Origin: Thermoleophilia bacterium
GTDB taxonomy: Bacteria; Actinomycetota; Thermoleophilia; Solirubrobacterales; 70-9
Direction of reading: 5' to 3'
Length of the DNA: 64,000 nucleotides
NCBI GenBank assembly: GCA_016650125.1
Contig: JAENWT010000012.1
Coordinates: 20,904-84,903 of the forward strand
Shown here: positions 38,355 through 47,152 of the stretch, one piece after another
Layout of the letters: every line of letters begins with the position of its first letter
Position numbering within the stretch: the stretch's first letter is position 1
The notes under the pieces: model-generated
What the model saw: only the letters and a program-made list of their open reading frames with translations
Databases searched by the model: none
What the model was told of the DNA's origin: nothing
Program-made: the position numbers and the translations under genes

Positions 38355-39617
38355 ATGGCGGTACGATTCGTAGGATTCGTCGCAACTCTCGCGCTGATAC
38401 TCGCATTCGGAACCCCTGTTGCTCAGTCTTCGATACCGAAGCTGGAGACTTCTTCAGGCGGCTGGGAGTATCAAGAGGAGGAGCACCTCCCTTACTACTT
38501 TGGAGAGGCCCCCACGGACCTTGAGCGGGAAATCAGTCAGTTGAAGATCAAAGCTCTAGAGTTGTGGCCCAACACCTACGCTGGCTTCTGGAAAATCGAC
38601 GGCGACCCTTCGCGCGGAATCTTCGCGGCGTTCACTGCGGACGCACAAGAAAAGGTGGATCGCCTCGCGGAGGGCTTCAGTAAACCCGAACTCCTCCGAC
38701 CAGTCACGCATCGGTACTCGAACGTTGAACTTGGCTCCCTGCTGGATGAAGTGGTTGACAAGAGAGATCTCGCCAGAGACGGGAAGCTAGACCTTCCGGG
38801 CGTGGATCGAAATCGGATGGACGTGAGGGTCGACGAGGTCAACAACCGTGTGGACGTGATTGCACCCCATCCCACCGAAGGTACCGTGTCCTACTTTGCT
38901 GAAAGTTTCCCTCAGTATTCCCGCGATACTTTGCGTGTAGTGGAAGGACCGATCATGGAGCCCGAGGCCTGTATCAATCGCACGCAATGTGGTTATGTTC
39001 TTCGGTCTGGACTAGAAACCGTTAACAACTACAACGGGTGTAGCACAGCCTTCGCAGTTACAAAAACCGACGCCGACGTCCCGTCACAACTCCTCTCCGC
39101 AGCGCACTGCGGGAACCCCTCAGGCAGTAGTGTCGGTGACCCCGTATACCACGGTTCCAACCCGTATACGACAGGGGACCGCTACGGATGGGTTCGAGGC
39201 GAAACGCAACTCGGTGTTCTGGACGTGGAGCGGCACAGCGTCCAGAACGGCTTTTACACCATTCCCCGGATCTATGGAAACCTCACCAATCAGCAAATGC
39301 CGGTCTACTACGTAGCCTCTTACGCCGGGACCATGCAAGGGGACCCTGACTGTAAAGCTGGCGTGACGACCGGTCTTACTTGCGGTACGGTCACCTCGGT
39401 GAATTTCGCACCAAGCTACGTAGCTAACTCGGCCAACTTTATCTCGACGAATACCTGTTCCGATCCTGGGGATAGCGGAGCCGGACACTTCTGGGGAACT
39501 ATGGCTCTCGGAGTTCATTCTGGAGGGGCAGGTACAGGTTGCGGCGCCTTTTTCAGCCACATTCAATACGCCGAAATCTTCATGGGGCTCACCGTCAACA
39601 AGCTGCCAATCCCATGA
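38355..39617 (+). CDS. Secreted chymotrypsin-like serine protease
   Basis: 420 residues with a signal peptide (about 1-25), a charged pro-region and a C-terminal S1 protease domain. The catalytic triad is visible: H251 in LLSAAHCGN, D290 in QLGVLDVERHS (probable) and S374 in DPGDSGAG. Cysteines around these sites suggest disulfides. The layout, a pro-region then a compact protease, resembles streptogrisin-type enzymes. A ribosome-binding site GGAGGT precedes the ATG. Confidence 0.82.
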   Translation: MAVRFVGFVATLALILAFGTPVAQSSIPKLETSSGGWEYQEEEHLPYYFGEAPTDLEREISQLKIKALELWPNTYAGFWKIDGDPSRGIFAAFTADAQEKVDRLAEGFSKPELLRPVTHRYSNVELGSLLDEVVDKRDLARDGKLDLPGVDRNRMDVRVDEVNNRVDVIAPHPTEGTVSYFAESFPQYSRDTLRVVEGPIMEPEACINRTQCGYVLRSGLETVNNYNGCSTAFAVTKTDADVPSQLLSAAHCGNPSGSSVGDPVYHGSNPYTTGDRYGWVRGETQLGVLDVERHSVQNGFYTIPRIYGNLTNQQMPVYYVASYAGTMQGDPDCKAGVTTGLTCGTVTSVNFAPSYVANSANFISTNTCSDPGDSGAGHFWGTMALGVHSGGAGTGCGAFFSHIQYAEIFMGLTVNKLPIP

Positions 39618-39803
39618 GCCCCCTTTCGAAACGCATTCCGATTACCGTCCGATAGCTCGAATGTGAAGGTCAGGGACCCGAAGAGTAGGCAGCGACAAGG
39701 GGTTATGTCTGAGAGGTCGGCACCAGGGATCCGATGATGAGGATGCGGATCCCGGCGAAATCGTCAACAGGAAGTTCTGGCTCTATCTGCCAGCAAGAAG
39801 AAT

Positions 39804-40031
39804 TCATGCCCGCGCCACGACTTCCTGAGACAAGCGCTGAATGAGACCTGCGGCAAGTAGAATGAAAATGGCGCAAGCGGCCATGGAGACGGGAGCGGAT
39901 CTAGACGGTCCGGGACAGATGTAAGTTGGAGACCGAGATCGGTTCCGAGTAAGCACTCGCTTCCGAGGGAATTGGTTCCACCTGGCGAAGGTGATTACCG
40001 CGCACAAAGCCAAGGTAACGACGGCACACAC
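39804..40031 (-). CDS. Possible small membrane protein
   Basis: About 75 residues from a GTG at 40031, 8 bp after the stop of the gene upstream. Two hydrophobic segments (VCAVVTLALCAVITFA and MAACAIFILLAAGLIQ) flank a basic loop. No family recognised; the start is uncertain and the frame could be fortuitous. Confidence 0.33.
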   Translation of the reverse strand: MCAVVTLALCAVITFARWNQFPRKRVLTRNRSRSPTYICPGPSRSAPVSMAACAIFILLAAGLIQRLSQEVVARA

Positions 40032-40039
40032 TCGCCCGA

Positions 40040-40489
40040 TCAGGACGGACCGGCGACGCCAGGAATATCTACTTCGAGCACGGTGAGTTTGTGGGTGTGC
40101 TCTGAGACTTCGCTCGCAACGCTCTCGGCGTTGGCCCTCCATCCCTTTGGAACCGCCAAGCGCAACGCCAATCCATCGGATCTACTGGCAACGAGAAGAA
40201 AGTCTTCGATCTGCTCCTTCGAATGGTCAGAAGTGAGATCAGGACCTATTTTGGCTTCCCCGATAACGGTGCCTCGGGCCTCATTGGTTGCAACTACGTC
40301 TGGGCGATGCCTGCCTATCTTGGGAGGACGAGGTAACGCTCCTACGTTTTCGCCGGACACCACCTTCCCGAACTTCATAGCGAGATCGTGAACCAACATG
40401 TCGACCAAGGTCCTGTGCGTGTGGCTCTCCGAGCTCGTCTTCTCAACGCCCGGCGTGCCCTCGGCAGGTGTCGCGTCGGCGTTGAGCAC
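40040..40489 (-). CDS. PD-(D/E)xK-like nuclease-fold protein, 5' end disturbed by IS3
   Basis: 149 residues from a GTG at 40489. The motif RPDVVATNEARGTVIGEAKI, where D, E and K are spaced as in PD-(D/E)xK nucleases, is followed by SKEQIEDFLL. The frame stays open upstream (VRTIVNALDVLNAD) right to the end of the IS3-family element at 40517, so the original protein was probably longer and has lost its N-terminus. Confidence 0.5.
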   Translation of the reverse strand: MLNADATPAEGTPGVEKTSSESHTHRTLVDMLVHDLAMKFGKVVSGENVGALPRPPKIGRHRPDVVATNEARGTVIGEAKIGPDLTSDHSKEQIEDFLLVASRSDGLALRLAVPKGWRANAESVASEVSEHTHKLTVLEVDIPGVAGPS

Positions 40490-40585
40490 ATCAAGAGCGT
40501 TGACAATTGTCCTGACTGGAACTCCCCCGCTATTTCGGACACCTAAAGGCTTTCAAACAAAAGCCGCGAAAGACAGGTACCGAAG

Positions 40586-40873
40586 ATGCCAAGAACACGA
40601 AACGCATACCCGGAGGAGTTCAAAGATGAGGCCGTCCAGATGGTGCGTGCCGGCCGATCGGCCGGCGACGTCGCAAGATCGCTCGGCTGCTCACCGCAGT
40701 CGGTCGCAAACTGGACCCGCACCTACGAGCGCGACCAGGGGATCCGCGCCGACGGTCTGAAGACCGAGGAGCGTGAGGAGCTAAAAAGGCTCCGAAGAGA
40801 GGTCGTCAGGCTAAAGCAGGAGAGAGACCTGCTCAAACGAGCCGCGGCCTTCTTCGCAGCCGACCAGTCGTGA
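40586..40873 (+). CDS. IS3-family transposase OrfA
   Basis: 95 residues with an N-terminal helix-turn-helix (YPEEFKDEAVQMVRAGRSAG, SPQSVANWTRTYERD) that binds the IS ends and a C-terminal leucine-zipper-like stretch (RRLRREVVRLKQERDLLKRA type). The stop overlaps the OrfB GTG as GTGA. Confidence 0.9.
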   Translation: MPRTRNAYPEEFKDEAVQMVRAGRSAGDVARSLGCSPQSVANWTRTYERDQGIRADGLKTEEREELKRLRREVVRLKQERDLLKRAAAFFAADQS

Positions 40874-41766
40874 CCAGATTCCGGCTTGTTGAAGCGGAGA
40901 AGGCCCTGACCCCGGTGAAGGTGAGCTGCGAGCTGCTCGGGGTTTCCCGCTCCGGCTACTACGCCTGGGAGGGGCGCTCTCCCTGCCAGCGTGAGCTGAC
41001 CGACGCCTGGATCTTGGAAAAGATCAAGGAGATCCACCAGGAGAACCGGGGCGTCTACGGCGCCCCGAGGATCCACGCCGAACTCCGGATGGCCCACGGG
41101 GTTCGGGTCGGCCGAAAGCGGGTCGAGCGGCTGATGAAAGCCGCCGGCATCTCAGGACTGGTGAAGAAGAAGCGTGGCAAGACGACGATCCGGGTTCCCG
41201 GGGTTCGGGTCGCCGACGACCTCCTGCTCCGCGACTTCACAGCAACGGAGCCGAACACCAAATGGGTTGCCGACATCACCTACCTGAGGACCTGGCAGGG
41301 CTGGGTCTACCTCGCCGCGGTTCAGGATCTCTACTCGCGACGGATCGTCGGCTGGTCGATGGCCGACCACATGCGTTCAGAGCTCGTGACCGACGCGCTC
41401 GAGATGGCGATTAGGAGACGAAGACCTGACCCCGGCCTGATTCACCACTCCGACCAGGGCAGCCAATACGTCTCGCTCGCCTTCGGCCAGACCGCCCGGA
41501 TCAACGGCATCGCGAGATCGATGGGGAAGGTCGGAACCGCCTACGACAACTCGGTCGCCGAGACCTTCTTCGCGACGCTCAAGAAGGAGCTGATCTACCG
41601 GCGAAAGTGGCCCGAAAGGCAGGAGCTCCGGACCGAGGTCTTCGAATACATCGAGTCCTTCTACAACCGCAAGAGACGCCACTCACGGCTCGGCTGGGTT
41701 TCACCCGTTGAGTTCGAGGAGACCCGCCAACCTACATCGAGAGTTCAGGCGCTAAGTTCTGCCTGA
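40870..41766 (+). CDS. IS3-family transposase OrfB
   Basis: 298 residues. An HTH_21-type region (IHQENRGVYGAPRIHAEL) precedes an rve-type DDE domain: D in WVADITYL, D in HHSDQGSQY, E in DNSVAETFFATLKKE. Starts at a GTG overlapping OrfA. Complete, so the element may be active. Confidence 0.92.
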   Translation: MTRFRLVEAEKALTPVKVSCELLGVSRSGYYAWEGRSPCQRELTDAWILEKIKEIHQENRGVYGAPRIHAELRMAHGVRVGRKRVERLMKAAGISGLVKKKRGKTTIRVPGVRVADDLLLRDFTATEPNTKWVADITYLRTWQGWVYLAAVQDLYSRRIVGWSMADHMRSELVTDALEMAIRRRRPDPGLIHHSDQGSQYVSLAFGQTARINGIARSMGKVGTAYDNSVAETFFATLKKELIYRRKWPERQELRTEVFEYIESFYNRKRRHSRLGWVSPVEFEETRQPTSRVQALSSA

Positions 41767-42056
41767 AAGAGAAACCATGTCCGCGGAAGCGGGGGAGTTC
41801 CATTTGGAATCTGAGCGGTCTCCTGATAAGCCCTGGATTCGTCCAGCTCCTGCGAAGTTGGAAGCGGAGGAATGTTTGAACCTTCGCTTCGGTGGGGATC
41901 CACCTCCACGTCGAAAAACTGCTCAACCGATGGCACATTTCCGGACGCGTCAGCTTGCCCAGTCCTTGACGACTCAAGTTCCATAAGGAATATCGCCAGA
42001 GCAGGGACCAGAAGCCAGTAGCGAAAATTACGAACCAAAGTCCCCATCCAAATCAT
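41745..42056 (-). pseudogene. Membrane protein truncated by the IS3-family element
   Basis: A hydrophobic N-terminal helix (FRYWLLVPALAIFLMELE) and an acidic tail. From 41802 downwards the frame is the inverted repeat of the IS, so the last 18 residues before the stop are IS-encoded. The true C-terminus is missing; it is not continued in frame on the other side of the element. Confidence 0.55.
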
Positions 42057-42067
42057 CTCTCCCTAGT

Positions 42068-42970
42068 TTGATCTGCCTTGCCTCCCAGAATCGGCGCCAA
42101 CGTATCAGGCTGAGCGGAGAGATTGCAAATAATCATTTTCTCCAGGGTTCCGCCGCTCCGTATAAAAGGTTCACCGTGCGCGCTATAAACGAACACATCC
42201 GGCGGAACCCGAATCACATTCTGGTCCTATCTACTTCGTACGTAAAAACTGCTTCACGGTTCCTGACCGGAGGCGACAAGGCAGGGCGGCTCAACAAGTT
42301 TGTTGCTCTTCACGAGAATGACCGCGAAATTCACCCGTATGACCCGCGCCAAGATCGCGTGTCCTACACGGAACTGCAATTGCTCCTGGGGAATGCGCTT
42401 AGGTCAGCCCGTGTTCTTGATAAGGAGATCTCCCGTGGATTGAACAGGGGAAGAGACTGGTGGCAGGACTCACCCCTGGGGTTCTTGGTCCCGGCTATGA
42501 GGTTCGCGAGGAATGTGACAGAGCACGAAGGTGCCGAGTTGATGCGTTGGGCTTCCCGTGGAGAGCAAGAGATGCGACGAGAATGGATCTCGGAAGTGAC
42601 TTGGGCACCATTTGATGCCGGACAGCGCGGCCGATTTGGTGAAGCCGAATACACCCAATGGCTCAATGGCCAAGGCATTGCCATGATCCTCTGGATCCTT
42701 GCGACGCCACTGCTCACGGGCACCATCTGGACGATGGGTGACGAGCTCCCTCGGTCGAATCCGCCACTGCATCGCGAAGCAGGCAAGATGGAGATCGACT
42801 TCAAGTTTTGGACCGCCGCCCAGAGATTCCTCCCTCAAGATGTCTGGGTGCGCATCATGTCCCAGAAGTTCGTCGACTCGCAATTCTGTCCTGCGAAGAT
42901 GTCTGCGTATCTTGGATCGCTGATTAGTTCACGAACTCTCGAAGATTGGCACGAACCACTGTACGTCTAA
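42068..42970 (+). CDS. Hypothetical protein
   Basis: About 300 residues from a TTG at 42068, only 11 bp from the divergent gene, or 264 from an internal GTG (RFTVRAINEH). No motif recognised. Aromatic-rich helical stretches (DWWQDSPLGFLVPAMRF, ITW/WIL segments) are visible, but no clear membrane helix. Its place beside the IS leaves its promoter doubtful. Confidence 0.5.
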   Translation: MICLASQNRRQRIRLSGEIANNHFLQGSAAPYKRFTVRAINEHIRRNPNHILVLSTSYVKTASRFLTGGDKAGRLNKFVALHENDREIHPYDPRQDRVSYTELQLLLGNALRSARVLDKEISRGLNRGRDWWQDSPLGFLVPAMRFARNVTEHEGAELMRWASRGEQEMRREWISEVTWAPFDAGQRGRFGEAEYTQWLNGQGIAMILWILATPLLTGTIWTMGDELPRSNPPLHREAGKMEIDFKFWTAAQRFLPQDVWVRIMSQKFVDSQFCPAKMSAYLGSLISSRTLEDWHEPLYV

Positions 42971-43118
42971 CCGCGGCGGCTACTGATCACCGGTGCTTCT
43001 TGTCGCCACTCAAAGATGAGCAGTCGCAACAGGTAGCGACAGGCGAACTTGGTGGCCCGGGGTCGGGGACATAACGTTGCGTGAGTCGGTGCTGACGAAA
43101 ATCAGGTCTGCCTAAGCA

Positions 43119-44456
43119 TCATCGTGATACAAACCGTCTCAAGAAAAGCCGGTCCGTGCCTCCGGTCTTGTAACGACCCGACAGATAGATTTGTCGGCCG
43201 AGGGCGAGAACCTGGGAAGCGACGCTCGACTCGCCCAGGCGGGTGATCAGCTTGCCCTTCTTGAAGAACCGCTTGTCCAACTTGCCACTTGGCAGGTAAC
43301 GAGCCGTGACCGCCCTGCGGTTTCCGTTGAACTCGGGACCGGCACTGCCGGTCACCCAGATGCCACCCTTCGAGTCGATCGTGGTGTCGTAGAGGTTGGT
43401 GGTGTTCGATCCGGTCCGGCTCGTGGCATAGAGCCGAACTAAGCCATCGTTGCCGAAGGATCGGTCGAGGTCGCCGTTTGCTTTGAAGCGCACCGTGAGG
43501 CCGTAGCCTGCCTTGTCGTCATTTGGACCTCGGACCTGTCCGGTGACCACGATGCGGCCCTTGCTGTCGCGGTCCATGGCCCGGGCGATCGAGCACCGGC
43601 AATCCTTGCCAAACACCGCGCGTCCGTTCTTGCCGAACGACGGAACGTAGTTGCCGTCCTTTCGAAGCTTGATCACCAGGAAACGATTGGCCTTGGTTCC
43701 CGCGGCGAGGATCTGTCCGTTCGGTAGGACTTCGACATCGGGAAAATAGGAGCTCTTGCTCCCATCGCCCGGGATGACGATGCTCTCCCCACCCCTAAAC
43801 GATGGGTCTCGGTTGCCATCAGCGGTCAGCCCGATCACCACACCGTTGTAGCCGGAACCAGTTGAGGTTAGCTCGCTGAAGCCGCCGATCACGATGCGTC
43901 CGTCCGGGCGTAGCGCGGTGCTGACCGCTCCATTGCCAGCTCCAAAGTTCAAACCGCCGTCAATCCAACCGAAAGAAGTGTCGGGGGAACCGTCGGGCAG
44001 CAATTGTTTTAGAACCATGTAGGAGGTCTGACCACTTCCGGGGCGCACGAAGCCGACCAAGAGGATCCGGCCGTCCGGTCGCAGTGCCGCCGAGGCCAGG
44101 TTCGCTCCCGTCGACCAATTGTTGCCGCCCCAGGACTCGATCACCACCTTGCCGCCGTCCCCGAAGGAGGGGTCGAGGTTACCGTTGGAAAAGTAGCGTC
44201 TGACCTGCCAGCCGTTGTCGTTCGCCTCTCCAACGACGATGCGCCCCCGGTGATCTCTGAGCAGTGACTTGGAACTTACGATTGGGGACAGGTTGTCCGG
44301 GCCCAGCTCGGCCGTGACCAGGCCATTGGTGCCAAAGGTCGGGTCGTAGCCCACCTCTGTGCGGGCCTCCGCCGTGGATACAAAAAGAATCGTCATGACG
44401 AGCGCGAGCAGGATCGGTGACGATGAGCTGGCACGGGCGTTTGGGAAAACAGTCAT
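43119..44456 (-). CDS. Secreted delta-60 repeat protein
   Basis: 445 residues with a signal peptide (SSSSPILLALVMTILFVSTAEA). Seven or so copies of the delta-60 repeat follow, each around a core like LDPSFGDGGKVV (YDPTFGTNGL, PDTSFGWID, RDPSFRGGE, YVPSFGKNG, LDRSFGNDGL, LDKRFFKKGK). These form a beta-propeller-like outer surface protein of unknown function. Probably forms a pair with the RTX gene upstream. Confidence 0.75.
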   Translation of the reverse strand: MTVFPNARASSSSPILLALVMTILFVSTAEARTEVGYDPTFGTNGLVTAELGPDNLSPIVSSKSLLRDHRGRIVVGEANDNGWQVRRYFSNGNLDPSFGDGGKVVIESWGGNNWSTGANLASAALRPDGRILLVGFVRPGSGQTSYMVLKQLLPDGSPDTSFGWIDGGLNFGAGNGAVSTALRPDGRIVIGGFSELTSTGSGYNGVVIGLTADGNRDPSFRGGESIVIPGDGSKSSYFPDVEVLPNGQILAAGTKANRFLVIKLRKDGNYVPSFGKNGRAVFGKDCRCSIARAMDRDSKGRIVVTGQVRGPNDDKAGYGLTVRFKANGDLDRSFGNDGLVRLYATSRTGSNTTNLYDTTIDSKGGIWVTGSAGPEFNGNRRAVTARYLPSGKLDKRFFKKGKLITRLGESSVASQVLALGRQIYLSGRYKTGGTDRLFLRRFVSR

Positions 44457-44505
44457 TTCATCTCTAACCCGATTGGCAGCCGAAAGCTGCGGATCGGGTC
44501 AACGC

Positions 44506-46983
44506 TCACGTGCCAGGAAATATCGGATCACGTTCATAAACGTCATCACAATATCCGTCGGTCGTGTCGTGGCCATTAGCGGGGTCGTCGATTACCGCCA
44601 CATCCCCATCAGTGGCTCCGCCACAATAAAGGTCGTCATCGTCGGCCGAGTTGGCGAGGATCCGATCATTGCTGTCATACGACTTCAACAAATCGCCGGT
44701 ACCGCGACCAATTAACTGGTTCGCGTCGTCGTCTCCCTGAAGGAAATCCCGATGTCTGGAACCTTCAAGGTCCTCGAATCCGTTCATTGAATTCTTAGTA
44801 CTCGAACCGCAAGTGAGGACTCCCCCGATGTAGTTGCCGATCCAGCCGCTGTTCAAGTCCGCAAACACGCCATTGGTACTTCCAGCGGTGACATCGGACT
44901 GAAACTTGACCCACGTAGCGCTATCTCTTCCGTAACTGCCTCCCATCACGTCACCTTCGCAGGCGGAGTCGGACAAAACCAGATCGTCACCGTCCTGCGC
45001 CCAGACTTCGTCCTGGCCACCGGTGTTCACCAGTCCATCGTCGGCACCGCCGCCATAGAGATGGTCATCTCCGGAACCGTCGGACATGAAGTCCTCGGAG
45101 ATGGTTCCGCCGGTCAGAGTGTCATGACCGTCCCCGCCGAGGATGAACGTGCTGGTCATGTGGTACATACTTGCTGCGTAGATCTCATCATTCGAGCCGA
45201 AGCCCGCAAGCACCATTGTTGTCACGTTCGTACTCGGCGAACAAATCACGAGGGTTGCCGAGTATGAGCAACCGGGAGTCTGATCCTGCGGTTGAACCGA
45301 GAATTGACCCTTTGACGAAGAAGCCTCTGTGAGGAAGTAGTAGCTAGGCGGCCCGCTGCTGTCGTCAACCTGGACCACGGTGACTTCGTCCTCACCGTTC
45401 CTGGTGACCCAATTCGCAGATGACCCGGCCATGTAGAGCTGCGATTTTACGTGACCGGCCCAGCTTTGAGTGGTCATTCCGACACTGATGCTCGCGGCGT
45501 CTCGAACCCCCACCCAGTTGGACGGCTTGGACTCGCACTCCACCACAATGGTGGTGCCCCCGCAGTAGTCCTCTCCTGATCCACCAAGGAGCCAACTGCT
45601 GGAATTGGGGGCGACAAGGTTGTCACCACCGGTGTCTCCGAAGAAGACGTCGGCGCCGCTACCTCCACCGCCTCGGATCACGTCGGCGCCGCCACCGCCT
45701 TGCAAGACGTTCGCTCCGGTGTCACCTACGATGTAGTCGGCGAACGGCGTGCCCACGACGCTTTCGAAGTCGGCGAAGTCAGTCCCTTTGTCATGATCGG
45801 TATCTGCCACATCGGTCCCTCCGCCGGTTGAGACCGAGCCGTTGTCTGCGTTCCCGGTGGCGCTCAGATCCACATGCACGCCGCGCTCAGGCGAAGTCGT
45901 CGAAGGAAAGTTTGGGAACCCAGACATACTGTCGGCGAAGCCGTTGGTTCCCCCCGAGGCGAAACTCAAAACGTCCTTCACGTCGATCAATGGGTTACCC
46001 GAATCCCACATCTTGTCGCCGGTCGTATCTCCTTGGGCGATGTCGTTGCCAGTGTCGCCATTGATCTTGTCGGCTCCCATGCCCCCGAGCATGTAGTCGT
46101 CGTCGCCCTCACCGTAGAGTTCGTCGTCGTCAGTTCCGCCGTAAAGCAGGTCATCTCCTGTATCTCCGTAAATATCGTCGCCCCCGCGTCCCCCGTACAG
46201 AAAATCGTCGTGATTCGCGAGGCCATGGATAACGTCGGATATGTCCGTCAGGCTAGATTTGGCGGCGGCCTCCTGCATCGTTTTCGATTTGACGGTGGCC
46301 TCTTGCTCTGTTCTCTCAGCGAAGGCCTTCGTCGTAGCCGCATAAGCCTCGGACTCCTCCTGGAGAGCTTCGATTTCGGCCATCAGTTCTTCGTCGTTCT
46401 GGTCAACGGTGTCAGCAGAGTTCAATACCCCCTGAACGAGAGTGCTGTCGTCGATCGCGTGTTGCCTGAGTTCGACGTCTACGGAATCTCGTTCTTGCAA
46501 GATCGCTGCCTTATCGGTCGTTTCGATCTGCTCCTCGACGAGATTCGCGAACTTGGACGCGTCACCTTGAGGAAGCGCCATTGCAACGAGTTCTAGCTGA
46601 TCCTCTACATCCGAACCGACATCCTTCGAGGCGGGTACCTCCCCCGCATCGATGATGTCGTCGCCCGACCCACCCATCAAGACAGCGCCCTCGCTTTTCC
46701 CGACGATGTAGTCCCAGCCATCGCCACCGGTGACCAGAACCACGTTCGGGCCACCGATGATCACGTCGTCGCCGTCGCCACCTTCGATCGAGGTCGTGTC
46801 GGTCCCAGCCACAATTACGTCAGTACAGTCGGAACCGCTGAGGAGGCCCGCTTCATCCGTCTTCGTGGCAAGACCGCCAAAGCACGATTCAGTCGCTTCC
46901 TCGGCCGCGGCGGGTACGACTCCAGTCGCTACGAAAGCGACGGTTGTGAGAGCAACTACGAGTACAGAAAAACGTGTGAACAA
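44506..46983 (-). CDS. Secreted RTX-type calcium-binding repeat protein
   Basis: 825 residues with an N-terminal signal peptide (FSVLVVALTTVAFVATGVVPAAA). Several blocks of GGxGxD nonapeptides occur: GGDGDDVIIGG near residue 70, a long run (YGGRGGDDIYGDTGDD) near 270-320, and others around 430 and 650-800, separated by a helical charged stretch (about 130-240). Such repeats bind Ca2+ and fold outside the cell. Only a Sec-type signal is seen, not a type I secretion tail. Confidence 0.8.
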   Translation of the reverse strand: MFTRFSVLVVALTTVAFVATGVVPAAAEEATESCFGGLATKTDEAGLLSGSDCTDVIVAGTDTTSIEGGDGDDVIIGGPNVVLVTGGDGWDYIVGKSEGAVLMGGSGDDIIDAGEVPASKDVGSDVEDQLELVAMALPQGDASKFANLVEEQIETTDKAAILQERDSVDVELRQHAIDDSTLVQGVLNSADTVDQNDEELMAEIEALQEESEAYAATTKAFAERTEQEATVKSKTMQEAAAKSSLTDISDVIHGLANHDDFLYGGRGGDDIYGDTGDDLLYGGTDDDELYGEGDDDYMLGGMGADKINGDTGNDIAQGDTTGDKMWDSGNPLIDVKDVLSFASGGTNGFADSMSGFPNFPSTTSPERGVHVDLSATGNADNGSVSTGGGTDVADTDHDKGTDFADFESVVGTPFADYIVGDTGANVLQGGGGADVIRGGGGSGADVFFGDTGGDNLVAPNSSSWLLGGSGEDYCGGTTIVVECESKPSNWVGVRDAASISVGMTTQSWAGHVKSQLYMAGSSANWVTRNGEDEVTVVQVDDSSGPPSYYFLTEASSSKGQFSVQPQDQTPGCSYSATLVICSPSTNVTTMVLAGFGSNDEIYAASMYHMTSTFILGGDGHDTLTGGTISEDFMSDGSGDDHLYGGGADDGLVNTGGQDEVWAQDGDDLVLSDSACEGDVMGGSYGRDSATWVKFQSDVTAGSTNGVFADLNSGWIGNYIGGVLTCGSSTKNSMNGFEDLEGSRHRDFLQGDDDANQLIGRGTGDLLKSYDSNDRILANSADDDDLYCGGATDGDVAVIDDPANGHDTTDGYCDDVYERDPIFPGT

Positions 46984-47152
46984 GACGGTCTCCTAGCCTG
47001 GTCGGTGTGTTCGCTCTTCGAACGCCGATGAGTGGCTGCCTCCCTTTATTCAACCCAGGCTGCCTCCCTATCGACAACACATCTGTGAACGGTACCGGGC
47101 TTTACCTGAGTTCACAAGTCTCGGCGCAGGACCTATTCCAAACCGCTGTCCG

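Larger units (their letters stand above)
40517..41802 (+). mobile_element. IS3-family insertion sequence, 1,286 bp
   Basis: Terminal inverted repeats begin TGGAACTCCCCCGCT at both ends, followed by ATTTCGGACA on the left and TCCGCGGACA on the right. Between them lie the two overlapping transposase frames. No target-site duplication is seen (GAC on the left, TTT on the right). Confidence 0.88.

Noticed and set aside
40501..41747. IS3 right end at TTCA (41747)
   Set aside because: A much better inverted repeat, matching the left end over 15 consecutive bases, is found at 41788-41802.
40040..42056. A single gene interrupted by the IS3-family element
   Set aside because: With the correct IS ends the two flanking frames do not join in phase and there is no target duplication.
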